A DNA stretch of 64,000 nucleotides, taken from contig OX336350.1 of the NCBI GenBank assembly GCA_946902875.1, forward strand, positions 20,326,048-20,390,047, given 5' to 3'. Numbering within the stretch: position 1 is the first letter of the stretch; each line of letters starts with the position of its first letter. This stretch comes from Nematopogon swammerdamellus. Lineage: Eukaryota > Arthropoda > Insecta > Lepidoptera > Adelidae. Of the stretch, positions 36,801 to 48,800 are shown piece by piece. Under the pieces are notes generated by a model. The model did not search any database. It had not been told where the DNA came from and saw only the letters and a program-made list of their open reading frames with translations. The position numbers and the translations under genes were made by a program.

Positions 36801-39800
36801 AATATCGTTTACGTGAGCGCAGATCCCCCTTCGGCTCCGCCTTCGGCTCCGCCTTTAGTTACTTACTTTTTTTTAATACGAATTTCACGCTAGCGAAGCC
36901 GCGGGCAACAGAAATATAAATTTCACCAATGACAGCGACATAAGTTCGCCTTCAATTTTTAATTTTTTTTATTTATCAAACATTTTGTCACCGGCCAGCT
37001 CACGTCGAGATGACAGTTCTCCGTTGTCAACTTGTCATTTAAATTTTATAATAATTTGAATTTTTATTATATTTTTTTGTTTATTATGTTAATCCGGGAT
37101 ATACACTGTCATTATAGAAAGTTTCGTCAAATTCCGTTCAGTGGTTTTTGCGTGATGCGCGTACAGACAAAGAGAGATTATTAATTTAACGATTTTATTA
37201 TATGTATAGATTATATATAAAAAAATAACTAAAACCCAAATATTGGTAAACAGTAATTCTAAACAGATTTACCAATTTTGTTTATTTCTTGACTTATTTA
37301 CAATTCAGGTGTTTGAGCTGTCCAAGTTGAAGAAGACGTACGAGCGAGCGTACCAGCTGGAGGACTGGTACAACGGCGGCGGCATTTTCATAGTCGGCTA
37401 CGAGCTGTTTCGCTCGCTCACCACTCTGCACCCGTACCTCGACGACATCCGGCCGACCATCATCAACAAGATCAACACGGCCCTCATCGACCCGGGACCG
37501 GACATTGTCGTCTGCGACGAAGGTGAGTCGGCGCAAATAGTTCCTACACATTTTCATAGTCGGCTACGAGCTGTTCCGCTCGCTCACCACGCTGCACCCG
37601 TACCTCGACGACATCCGGCTGACCATCATCAACAAGATCAACACGGCGCTCATCGACCCGGGACCGGACATCGTCGTCTGCGACGAAGGTGAGTCGACGC
37701 AAATAGTTATTATTATTATTATTGTTTAGATACACTAGCAGCTTAAAGCTGATGCGTGTACATCGAAGTTGGTAAATATGGTGGTGTACTTGATTGTTTT
37801 TTTTTTTTTTTTTTTTTTTATTTCCTTCTTCTAAAGTTTGTGGTTTTTTATATGCATGTCCAGTCTGTTTTTGAAGCTGTTCACTGAAGTAGCACTAATC
37901 ACTTCCTCTGGGAGTCTATTCCACGAGTCAACTACCCGGTTGGCAATAAAGTGTTTTCTTGGGTTTGATTTGCTTGAGGTTCGGTTTAGTTTTAATGAGT
38001 GTCCACGTAAGTGATTGTTCGTATTCATTGTGTACATTAGTTTGAGATCTGCCACATCATACCGTTCTGATAAAATTTTGTAAGTTTCGATGAGATCACC
38101 TCTGTGCCTTCGTTCTTCCAGTGTGGTAAGGCCCAACGCCTCTAGGCGGTTCTCGTATGACACGTTTCTTATAGAGGCCACCATCTTTGTTGCCCGCTTC
38201 TGTACTCTCTCTAGTAGGAAAATATCTTTTTGAAAGTAGGGGCTCCAGATTTGGTAGCCGTATTCGAGCAGTGGGCGTACATAAGTTTTATACAACTTGA
38301 GGAATAAATGAATAGTGATGTAGGAGAAAGCTTTCCTTATCATGTAGAGGAGAGAGTTTGCCCTTTTCACGATTTCGATTATGTGCGTTTCCCATTTGAG
38401 GTTGTTAGTTAAGATAATACCGAGATCCTTTTGTGAGTTCACTGGAGTCACTGGTGTTCCGTCTATGGTGTAATGTAGGTGAGGATTTCTAGGACCCACG
38501 TGCAATACGGAGCACTTCCCGGCGTTGAGTGATAAGAGCCAGTCTTTTGTCCATTGGACAATGTGATTGAGGTTATCTTGAATTTTTTGGTGAGTGATCG
38601 TGGCAAAGAATTTTGTATCATCCGCGAAGAGCATGAAATCAAGGTTGATGATCGCTTTCAAGTCGGTGAGGAAGATCCCGAATGCTGCAGGCCCAAGGAC
38701 TGATCCTTGAGGAACTCCGCTTAGGACGGGATGGGGTTCCGAGAGCTCATCGCCAACGCGCACACGAAATTGTCTATTTGTCAAGAAATCTTCGATCCAC
38801 AACAACAGTTTGCCACGAAAGCCGAAATGCTCTAGTTTTTTAACTAGCCGTTTTATTGGTACTCGATCAAATGCTTTCTCATAGTCTAGATATATTATGT
38901 CTACAGGATGCCGTTCATTCCATTCTGTCGTCCACTTATTTAAGCATGAGAGGAGGTTGGTTACAGTCGAACGTCTTTGTACGAAACCGTGTTGTTCTTC
39001 AATGATGATGTGCTCTTGGTCTAGGAAGCTCCTTATTTTATCTGTGATTATTTTTTCCATTGCTTTACAGATGATGCTTGTTAAACTGATTGGGCGATAG
39101 TTAGCTGCGGTGAGCTTGTCGCCTTTTTTGTAGATTGGTGTAACTACGGCTTCTTTCCAATCTTTTGGCAGTTTTCCACTTTCAAGGGACAAATTCATAA
39201 TAACTGCTAGCTGTTCGCAGAGGTCTGTAGAGCATTCTTTTAAAAAGATGGCTGGAATATTGTCAGGCCCCATAGAAGTTGTATCTTTGAAGGAATGTAG
39301 CACTTTTGAAACTGCTTCTGGGCTAAATTCAACATGCTCTATGGAGTTTGCTATTCTCTGCACAGATATATGTGGTAGGGGGCCGTCATTCTCCCGCACA
39401 TATGACTTTTCGAATTGTTTCGCAAACACGTTTGCTACAGCATGATGATCGGTTACTATGTCGCTTGAGTCATCTGGTCGTAGAGCTGGTGGTGTGCATA
39501 CTTTCGATGATAATTGTTTGCGAATGTATCCGTAAAATGCCTTCGGTCCTGTATCGACGACGTTTGCCTCAAAGGTTTGTCTAAAGTGACGTATGGTTGC
39601 TACTATTTTATTATTTACATTGCGGTAAGCTGAATAGTTTTCATTTGTTTTGTTTCGCTGGTATAGTTCCTACACATTTTCATAGTCGGCTACGAGCTGT
39701 TCCGCTCGCTCACCACGCTGCACCCGTACCTCGACGACATCTGCCCGACCATAATCAACAAGATCAACACGGCGCTCATCGACCCGGGACCGGACATCGT

Positions 39801-42800
39801 CGTCTGCGACGAAGGTGAGTCGACGCAAATAGTTCCTACACATTTTCATAGTCGGCTACGAGCTGTTCCGCTCGCTCACCACGCTGCACCCGTACCTCGA
39901 CGACATCCGGCTGACCATCATCAACAAGATCAACACGGCGCTCATCGACCCGGGACCGGACATCGTCGTCTGCGACGAAGGTGAGTCGACGCAAATAGTT
40001 CCTACACATTTTCATAGTCGGCTACGAGCTGTTCCGCTCGCTCACCACGCTGCACCCGTACCTCGACGACATCTGCCCGACCATAATCAACAAGATCAAC
40101 ACGGCGCTCATCGACCCGGGACCGGACATCGTCGTCTGCGACGAAGGTGAGTCGACGCAAATAGTTTCTACACATTTTTAATTATTTTCAACCAAACTAG
40201 TTTCAATTCAAACCCTAGGAAGTACTTTATTCCTTTTTTATATATTTTTTTTTTATCTTAATTTTTTTTAAGGCTTTAGCCATTTCTGGCTATGCCAGCC
40301 CCATAGTAACTACTTATATTGATATTTTAACCCTTCGGCTCCCGCAAACCCCGCACGGGGTTCATTTATCGTTCACCGGCTGGCTCCCGCAAACCCCGCG
40401 CGGGGTTCGGCGCGGCGCGGCGGCGCGCGGCTCACTATTAAATTAATCACTAATTCTACCAATTTTCGACCAAAGAACTGATTCCTGGTATCACTTCTTG
40501 GTTAAAAGTACTAGAACTATTATCAAACACATGGCAGGGCAACACTTCACCTTCACACAGAAAAGATTTTTTTTAAATGTCAAATAAAATAATGTCACTT
40601 TTGACAACGGACATTTCAGCTCACACTGAAATATATTGAAGTTGTACCGTATTTCGTGTACCCGTATTCGAGAGGTCTCATTATCTTTATTTAGAGGTAT
40701 GACTCGTATAAGGAAATTATACAGTTTTGGTCAGAAAAAATCGAAAAAAAATGTCGAGTGTGTTTTGTTTTGCCTGGAGTTCAAAAAATCGGTCTGTGCT
40801 TCTAAATAAGTGAATCCTGAAGTGTTTGGTATCACTGAATGCGCAATTTCAGTACGCAGATTACAGATTACAGATTACTGATGGATCGTTCGATTGAGGC
40901 GGGATATTCGAATTTGTGCGGGAGCGCGCGCGCCAAAATTTTGCGTTTTTGCGCGCGGCGAAAAGGGCTGAGATTTGGCGGTCATGCGAATATTTATGCT
41001 GAGGGCCGAAGGGTTAATGTACTTCAGCACGATTCAATGCCTGTGACTTTAGAAAAAAACTTAGTATGAATTCAAACTCCTCCCCCTGAGCTCGCCCCAA
41101 GGCTTCATGTACTTTAAAAAACAGGTTGAGTCTGTCAGTTCTTAATTCTCTCAATAGCATCTGCCTCAGTTCTTGGTTCCGGGCGCATTCCAACAGTATA
41201 TGGAGTAGGTCCTCTTCTATCCCACATGTGCTGCAGTTGGGTGATTGTGCTATCTTCATGAGGTACATTGTCTTATTTGTTGGAATGCGTCCGGATCTTT
41301 ATTTCGAACCGAGTAGTGTACTCCTGGAATAAATTGCCCCAAGAATTGATAAGTGCAATCTCAGTGAACGGTTTTAAAAACCAGTTGGACAAATATGATA
41401 TTAATATGAAAAAAAAAAAAACACTTAAGGCCATTTAGTTAAAAACAAAAGAAACATTAACTTATGAAATAAAACAATAAACTAATACAAGTGAGAATCA
41501 AGTGCACTCAACATACAAGGTACATTTTTTTTTTTTTACATGCATCAGCTTAAAGCTGCTCGATGTGTATACTACAACAATAATAATAACAATACCGCAG
41601 TAAGTGCCGCACGATGATAACCTCGTCAGTAAGGAAGCAGAGAAGATGCTGAAGTATCTGGATCTGCAGCACGAGGTTACCAAAATGTGGCCCGTCGACT
41701 CGACGATCGTTGTGCCCATAGTCGTATTAGCGCATGGGCTGATAGCGAAGAGCCTCGATGACCACCTTAAGAGGCTCTCGCTGAGTGTTTGGGTCAAGGA
41801 CCAGATCCAGAAGGCAGCCCTGCTCGACACTGTACGCATCGTCCGGAGGTTCCTCTCTTTGGGACCCGACCATCGTTAGCTTGGGTTCGCCCCGCCGCCG
41901 GTGGTGGAAGCTCCATTTATTTTAATAATTTTATGTATAATTTTGTATATTTTAGGTATAGTTGTATGTAAAATTATTGTAAATGGATGTGTAAATAAAT
42001 GGATAATAGTAAAAAATGCTACAATGTAGTGTTTGTCACTACATTGTAGTGAAAAACACTAAAAAAAATGTGTCAAAAAAAAAAATTACATTATATATTA
42101 TGAATATTTAAGATACTTGAAGTATCAAGTTGTCAATGGGTTAATAAAATTGAGGAACTAATCGTACCTAGTCAAGCGTTAAGTCATTATGCAGTATGTA
42201 AGTAACAGCGCGGACGTTGTGTCTCAGGGCACCTGCTGAAGAACGACTGCTCCGGCCTGGCGGTGGCGATGAGCCGCGTGAAGACTCGCCGCCGCATCGT
42301 GCTGACCGGAACGCCCATGCAGAACAACCTGCGAGAGTACTACTGTATGGTCAACTTCGTCAAGCCAAACCTACTCGGCACATACTCTGAGTTCTCCAAT
42401 AGGTACCAATCTTATCATTTCTTATTATTATTTCGATAGTAAATAACAAGCATATTCGATATTCAGTACAACTATTTCTCCCAATTCTACAAGCATTGCA
42501 CAACATTTCAGAGCATCTATAGGCGGTTATTCCTTACAAAACTGAAGCCAAATATTGATAATTTGCTGTCAATCCATCAAGTACATCCCTCCCATTAATA
42601 TTTAATTTTAATTCTACTAAGTCTGTAAGTAACATATTATTTTAATAAATAGAACACAAGAAAAATATATTTTCTTTTTTCTTTTTACCGCTCCGAATTT
42701 AGGGTTGGAACTTAGCCGCGACGCAAATTTTCATCGTTAGATCTAATCTTCGCATTTTTTAACGAGTTTTGGGAATATAGTAGTAGGAGGGTTCACAGAA

Positions 42801-45800
42801 ACCAGTAAAATTTTGAAAGTGGTCTACGAGAAAAAAAAGTTTAGGAACCTCTGCAAAAGTGTGACCCGAAAAAAAAAATTTTTTTTTTCTTAACCCAAGA
42901 CCTCTTAAAATTTGCGTAATTGATCATAGATTACGAAAATAATAATTATACAAATAAAAATAAACTATATCTTTAGCGTCCTACCGATCTAAGTTTTGAA
43001 AAAAAAAAATCATTTTTCTGGTGATATTTCGCTATCCTTAATTTGGGCTCCTGAACTAAATATAACAAAAGATTTCCTTTTTGTTCTATTTAGGTGTAAT
43101 ACATACACGGCGTTTCGATTTGAATCCAACAACACGTTACCAGCGACTTCGAATTTGTTAGGTTTCAACTTGCAAATACGGCCCAAGCTTCTTGACTTGA
43201 CTCGCGAGTGTTTTCTTCGTAGCAAAATTAATTTTCATGCCGTAAAAGTACAGTTGCGATTGTTACAGTGTTAAGGCGGTGACAAACGCCAAATACGCAA
43301 AACATGCAAAAAGTGCGACAAAGACGGTCCAAAACTGACCAATTGACACACATTCAGAAAATTAAAAAAATGCCAACCTATATTTTGGTTCCTTACCAAC
43401 AAAGTGCATTGCTGGTTTTTTTAATAATGAGTAAAAGTAAGTAATAAACATAAAATTAAAAATATATAAAAAAAGCATGAATTTTTGAAAATCTGAGTAT
43501 GTGTGTATTATTACAATTTTACAATACCACCGATTCAAAGGTCACAAAGCTCTGAGAAAACTCTATTCAATTTTTTTTATTATTTTATCCACGAAAGGAG
43601 ATAAAAATAAAAAACAAAAAACGCCTACATGAAATGATTGACGTAATTCTTCAGTCGGAAGGGTAAAATTTTTGCCTTCGTCAATTTAGCAGGCACTTCA
43701 ATACTAGATACAATTTTAGTTCCGGGCTCGCTTGCTCGCTCCTGCCCTGCTGCGCCCGCGTGTCGGTCGTCATTTCTGTCTTCTGTGTTTGGATCGAATG
43801 GAAAAAAGATAGGTGGTTAGGTATATTTGTACCGTGTGGGATGGTAATTTAAAATAATAGCCCCACTGCATCTCTCCCCGTGCATGTCGTAAAAGGCGAC
43901 TGAGGGATTTTTTTATGTAAACTGACACAGTTTGCTATATCACCTATAACATCCGTGATGTCAGCCCATAACACCGGGTGAACTTAGGTGCCATGTCAGT
44001 GCTTCCCTTTGGTCGTGCCGGCTACACTAAACTGGACGGAAAATACAAACTATTTCGGGATATGACTCCCTTCTTTTTTTCCGTCCAGTTCAGTGAAGCC
44101 GGTACGACCGAAGAAAAGCACTGACATAGCACCTACTTCACCAGTTGTTACGAGCTGACATCTCGGATGTTGTATTGTAGGTGATGTTGCCACCGTGTCA
44201 TTTTCCGTACCAGTATACAGTACGACCGTATCAGTAATATCTCTCTTCTGTGGTATCTATCAGTATACGCTCCGGTACGTAACTTGACGGGGCGTTATAT
44301 GCATGGCTTTCGTTGGTATAACCACAGAATAACTAATAGGTACTGTGGTATAACCATAGAATACTTATAATACTGGCGTATAGAAGCGACGCTCCGCCTC
44401 GAAGCGAGTTTGCTTCCCCCCGCGCCCCGCAGCCCGCGAGCGCTGTCTGGTCGACTTCTGGCGGACGGCTAGTCAGGCTGGCACCGACTGTCGAGAGGAG
44501 AGCGAGCGCACCTTCGAGAGGGAGTAGTAGCTACTTACACGTACGCGCGCGGTTCTTTCGCACTCACAGCACAGAACAACGATCGGGCCGGCCGCGCCCG
44601 CGCGCGCGGTGGACTTCAAACCTCCTTGTTCGCACTTACTTAGAGATGCAAGGCGCAATTTTGCACAAAAATTTCACTTGAAATTTTGCAGTGAAATTTT
44701 GCACTTTCTGCAAAATTACTGTGAAATTTTCATTCTTATGTGAAATAATGAAATTTATGTTACACAAATCAGATATCAATTTGGTTTCTTATTCTTCTTC
44801 TTGAGTCAATTTTAATGTCCTACTACTGAGCGCAAGCCTTTCCCATGAACATGGAAGGGAATTGTTATACATTTCCACGTGACAAGCTGGATTGGAAGCG
44901 GTGTCCACAACAATTTTATATGTACTGCTGTGCACAGGTTTCCTCACGGTGTTTTCCTTCACCGGAGCGAATCTTAATCATATGAACATTTAAAAAAAGT
45001 GGCCGCCATTTTGAACTTTTTAGTTACTGGACCGATTGCTTTCAAAGTCGATATCTGGGTGTCTGTGTGGGCTCTGAATACGAATCCGTTGTCAAAATTT
45101 AAAAAAAGTGGCCGCCATTTTGAACTTTTTAGTTACTGGACCGATTGCTTTCAAAGTCGATATCTGGGTGTCTGTGTGGGCTCTGAATACGAATCCGTTG
45201 TCAAAATTTAAAAAAAGTGGCCGCCATTTTGAACTTTTTAGTTACTGGACCGATTGCTTTCAAAGTCGATATCTGGGTGTCTGTGTGGGCTCTGAATACG
45301 AATCCGTTGTCAAAATTTAAAAAAAGTGGCCGCCATTTTGAACTTTTTAGTTACTGGACCGATTGCTTTCAAAGTCGATATCTGGGTGTCTGTGTGGGCT
45401 CTGAATACGAATCCGTTGTCAAAATTTAAAAAAAGTGGCCGCCATTTTGAACTTTTTAGTTACTGGACCGATTGCTTTCAAAGTCGATATCTGGGTGTCT
45501 GTGTGGGCTCTGAATACGAATCCGTTGTCAAAATTTAAAAAAAGCGGCTGCCATTTTGAACTTTTTAGTTACTGGACCGATTGCTTTCAAAGTCGATATC
45601 TGGGTGTCTGTGTGGGCTCTGAATACGAATCCGTTGTCAAAATTTAAAAAAAGTGGCCGCCATTTTGAACTTTTTAGTTACTGGACCGATTGCTTTCAAA
45701 GTCGATATCTGGGTGTCTGTGTGGGCTCTGAATACGAATCCGTTGTCAAAATTTAAAAAAAGTGGCCGCCATTTTGAACTTTTTAGTTACTGGACCGATT

Positions 45801-48800
45801 GCTTTCAAAGTCGATATCTGGGTGTCTGTGTGGGCTCTGAATACGAATCTGTAGTGAACATTTAAAAAAAGTTGCCGCCATTTTGAACTTTTTAATTACT
45901 GGACCGATTGATTTCAAAATCGATATCTGGGTGTTTGTGTGGACTCTGAATACAAATATGTAGTGAATATTTAAAAAAAGTTGCCGCCATTTTGACCTTT
46001 TTAGTTATTCGACCGATTGCTTTCAAAATCAATATCTGGGTGTCTGTGTGGGCTCTGAATACGAATCCGTTGTCAAAATTTAAAAAAAGTGGCCGCCATT
46101 TTGAACTTTTTAGTTACTGGACCGATTGCTTTCAAAGTCGATATCTGGGTGTCTGTGTGGACTCTGAATACGAATCCGTTGTCAAAATTTAAAAAAAGTG
46201 GCCGCCATTTTGAACTTTTTAGTTACTGGACCGATTGCTTTCAAAGTCGATATCTGGGTGTCTGTGTGGACTCTGAATACGAATCCGTTGTCAAAATTTA
46301 AAAAAAGCGGCTGCCATTTTGAACTTTTTAGTTACTGGACCGATTGCTTTCAAAATCGATATCTGGGTGTCTGTGTGGGCTCTGAATACGAATCTGTAGT
46401 GAACATTTAAAAAAAGTTGCCGCCATTTTGAACTTTTTAATTACTGGACCGATTGATTTCAAAATCGATATCTGGGTGTTTGTGTGGACTCTGAATACAA
46501 ATATGTAGTGAATATTTAAAAAAAGTTGCCGCCATTTTGACCTTTTTAGTTATTCGACCGATTGCTTTCAAAATCAATATCTGGGTGTCTGTGTGGGCTC
46601 TGAATACGAATCCGTTGTCAAAATAAAAAAAAAACGGCCTCCATTTTGAACTTTTTAGTTACTGGACCGATTGCTTTCAAAATCGATATCTGGGTGTCTG
46701 CGTGGGCTCTGAATACGAATCTGTAGTGAACATTAAAAAAAAGTGGCCGCCATTTTGAACTTTTTAGTTACTGGACCGATTGCTTTCAAAATTGATATCT
46801 GGGTATCTGTATGGGCTCTGAATACGAATCCGTTTTCAAAATTTAAAAATAGTTGCCGCCATCTTGCACTTTTTAGTTTTGACTACAGATTCATATTTAG
46901 AGCCCACACAGACACGCAGATATCTATTTTGAAAGCAATCGGTCCAGTAACTAAAAAGTTTAAAATGGCGGCCACTTAATTTTGACTACAGATTCGTATT
47001 CAGAGCACACACAGACACCCAGACATCGATTTTGAAAGCAATTGGTCCAGTAACTGAAAAGTTCAAAATGGCGGCCACTTTTTTTAAATTTTGACTACAG
47101 ATTCGTATTCAGAGCCTACACAGACACCCAGATATCAATTTTGAAATCAATCGGTCCAGTAACTAAAAAGTTTAAAATGGCGGCCACTTAATTTTGACTA
47201 CAGATTCGTATTCAGAGCACACACAGACACCCAGACATCGATTTTGAAAGCAATTGGTCCAGTAACTGAAAAGTTCAAAATGGCGGCCACTTTTTTTAAA
47301 TTTTGACTACAGATTCGTATTCAGAGCCTACACAGACACCCAGATATCAATTTTGAAATCAATCGGTCCAGTAACTAAAAAGTTCAAAATGGCGGCCACT
47401 TTTTTTTAATTTTGACTACAGATTCGTATTCCGAGCCCACACAGACACCCAGATATCGATTTTGAAAGCAATCGGTCCAGTAACTGAAAAGTTTAAAATG
47501 GCGGCCACTTTTTTTATTTTGATTACAGATTCGTATTCAGAGCCTACACAGACACCCAGATATCAATTTTGAAAGCAATCGGTCCAGTAACTAAAAAGTT
47601 CAAAATGGCGGCCACTTTTTTTTATTGTGATTACAGATTCGTATTCAGAGCCTACACAGCCACCCAGATATCAATTTTGAAAGCAATCGGTCCAGTAACT
47701 GAAAAGTTCAAAATGGCGGCCACTTTTTTTTTATTTTGATTACAGATTCGTATTCAGAGCCTACACAGACACCCAGATATCAATTTTGAAAGCAATCGGT
47801 CCAGTAACTGAAAAGTTCAAAATGGCGGCCACTTTTTTTTATTGTGATTACAGATTCGTATTCAGAGCCTACACAGCCACCCAGATATCAATTTTGAAAG
47901 CAATCGGTCCAGTAACTGAAAAGTTCAAAATGGCGGCCACTTTTTTTTTATTTTGATTACAGATTCGTATTCAGAGCCTACACAGACACCCAGATATCAA
48001 TTTTGAAAGCAATCGGTCCAGTAACTGAAAAGTTCAAAATGGCGGCCACTTTTTTTTATTTTGATTACAGATTCGTATTCAGAGCCTACACAGACACCCA
48101 GATATCAATTTTGAAAGCAATCGGTCCAGTAACTAAAAAATTCAAAATGGCGGCCACTTTTTTTTAATTTTGATTACAGATTCGTATTCAGAGCCTACAC
48201 AGACACCCAGATATCAATTTTGAAAGCAATCGGTCCAGTAACTAAAAAGTTCAAAATGGCGAGTATACATTGAAAATTTCACTTTAGCTTCACATACGAT
48301 TCGGCTTAAAAATAATAAAAATGGAATACCTATTGCAAAGTTTCCAAAATTTAGTGAAACTTTCACTGCAAAATTGTCGTTTAGTTAGCGAGTAAAAATA
48401 AAACATGTGCATATAAGTTGATGTTTTTCTTTTTTTCTTGCCCTCCAATAATGTTAAGAGGTACATATACATAGATAGTCATAATTAAAAATGTTTCCTT
48501 TTAAATTACATCAAATATAATTTATAATATTGTCCACTACAAACTTCTCATAAAGAGTGCCAATCCTGTACCCAAGTTATCGAGGTCGCACCAATACACG
48601 CAAAGGCGCCCGCGTACGTGAGCAGTAGGTACACATTTTCGGCCGCTTCATAGAAAATGTGACTAGTGTCACGGGTGTGGTATAACGCTGTCTGCGCTTG
48701 AGATGCAAGGACTATAGAACCGTGCCTAAATAAAAGTAGCCTAGCAACAGCGGCGCGCTGCGGAGCGGGGGCGGCGGCGGCGGCGGCACTGTGGTGGCGC

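Noticed and set aside
42996..43274. 92-codon open frame in intron 12
   Set aside because: Low-complexity start and no motif; within chance expectation for AT-rich intron.
44999..46979. Series of ~70-codon open frames reading [20 protein letters not shown] and so on
   Set aside because: They repeat every 109 bp with the satellite, share stops at the same place and exist only because the monomer lacks stops in that frame.
44988..48261. Regularly spaced repeats considered as a CRISPR array
   Set aside because: Contiguous monomers without unique spacers, in a eukaryotic intron. The same holds for the 60-, 73-, 130- and 195-bp arrays.
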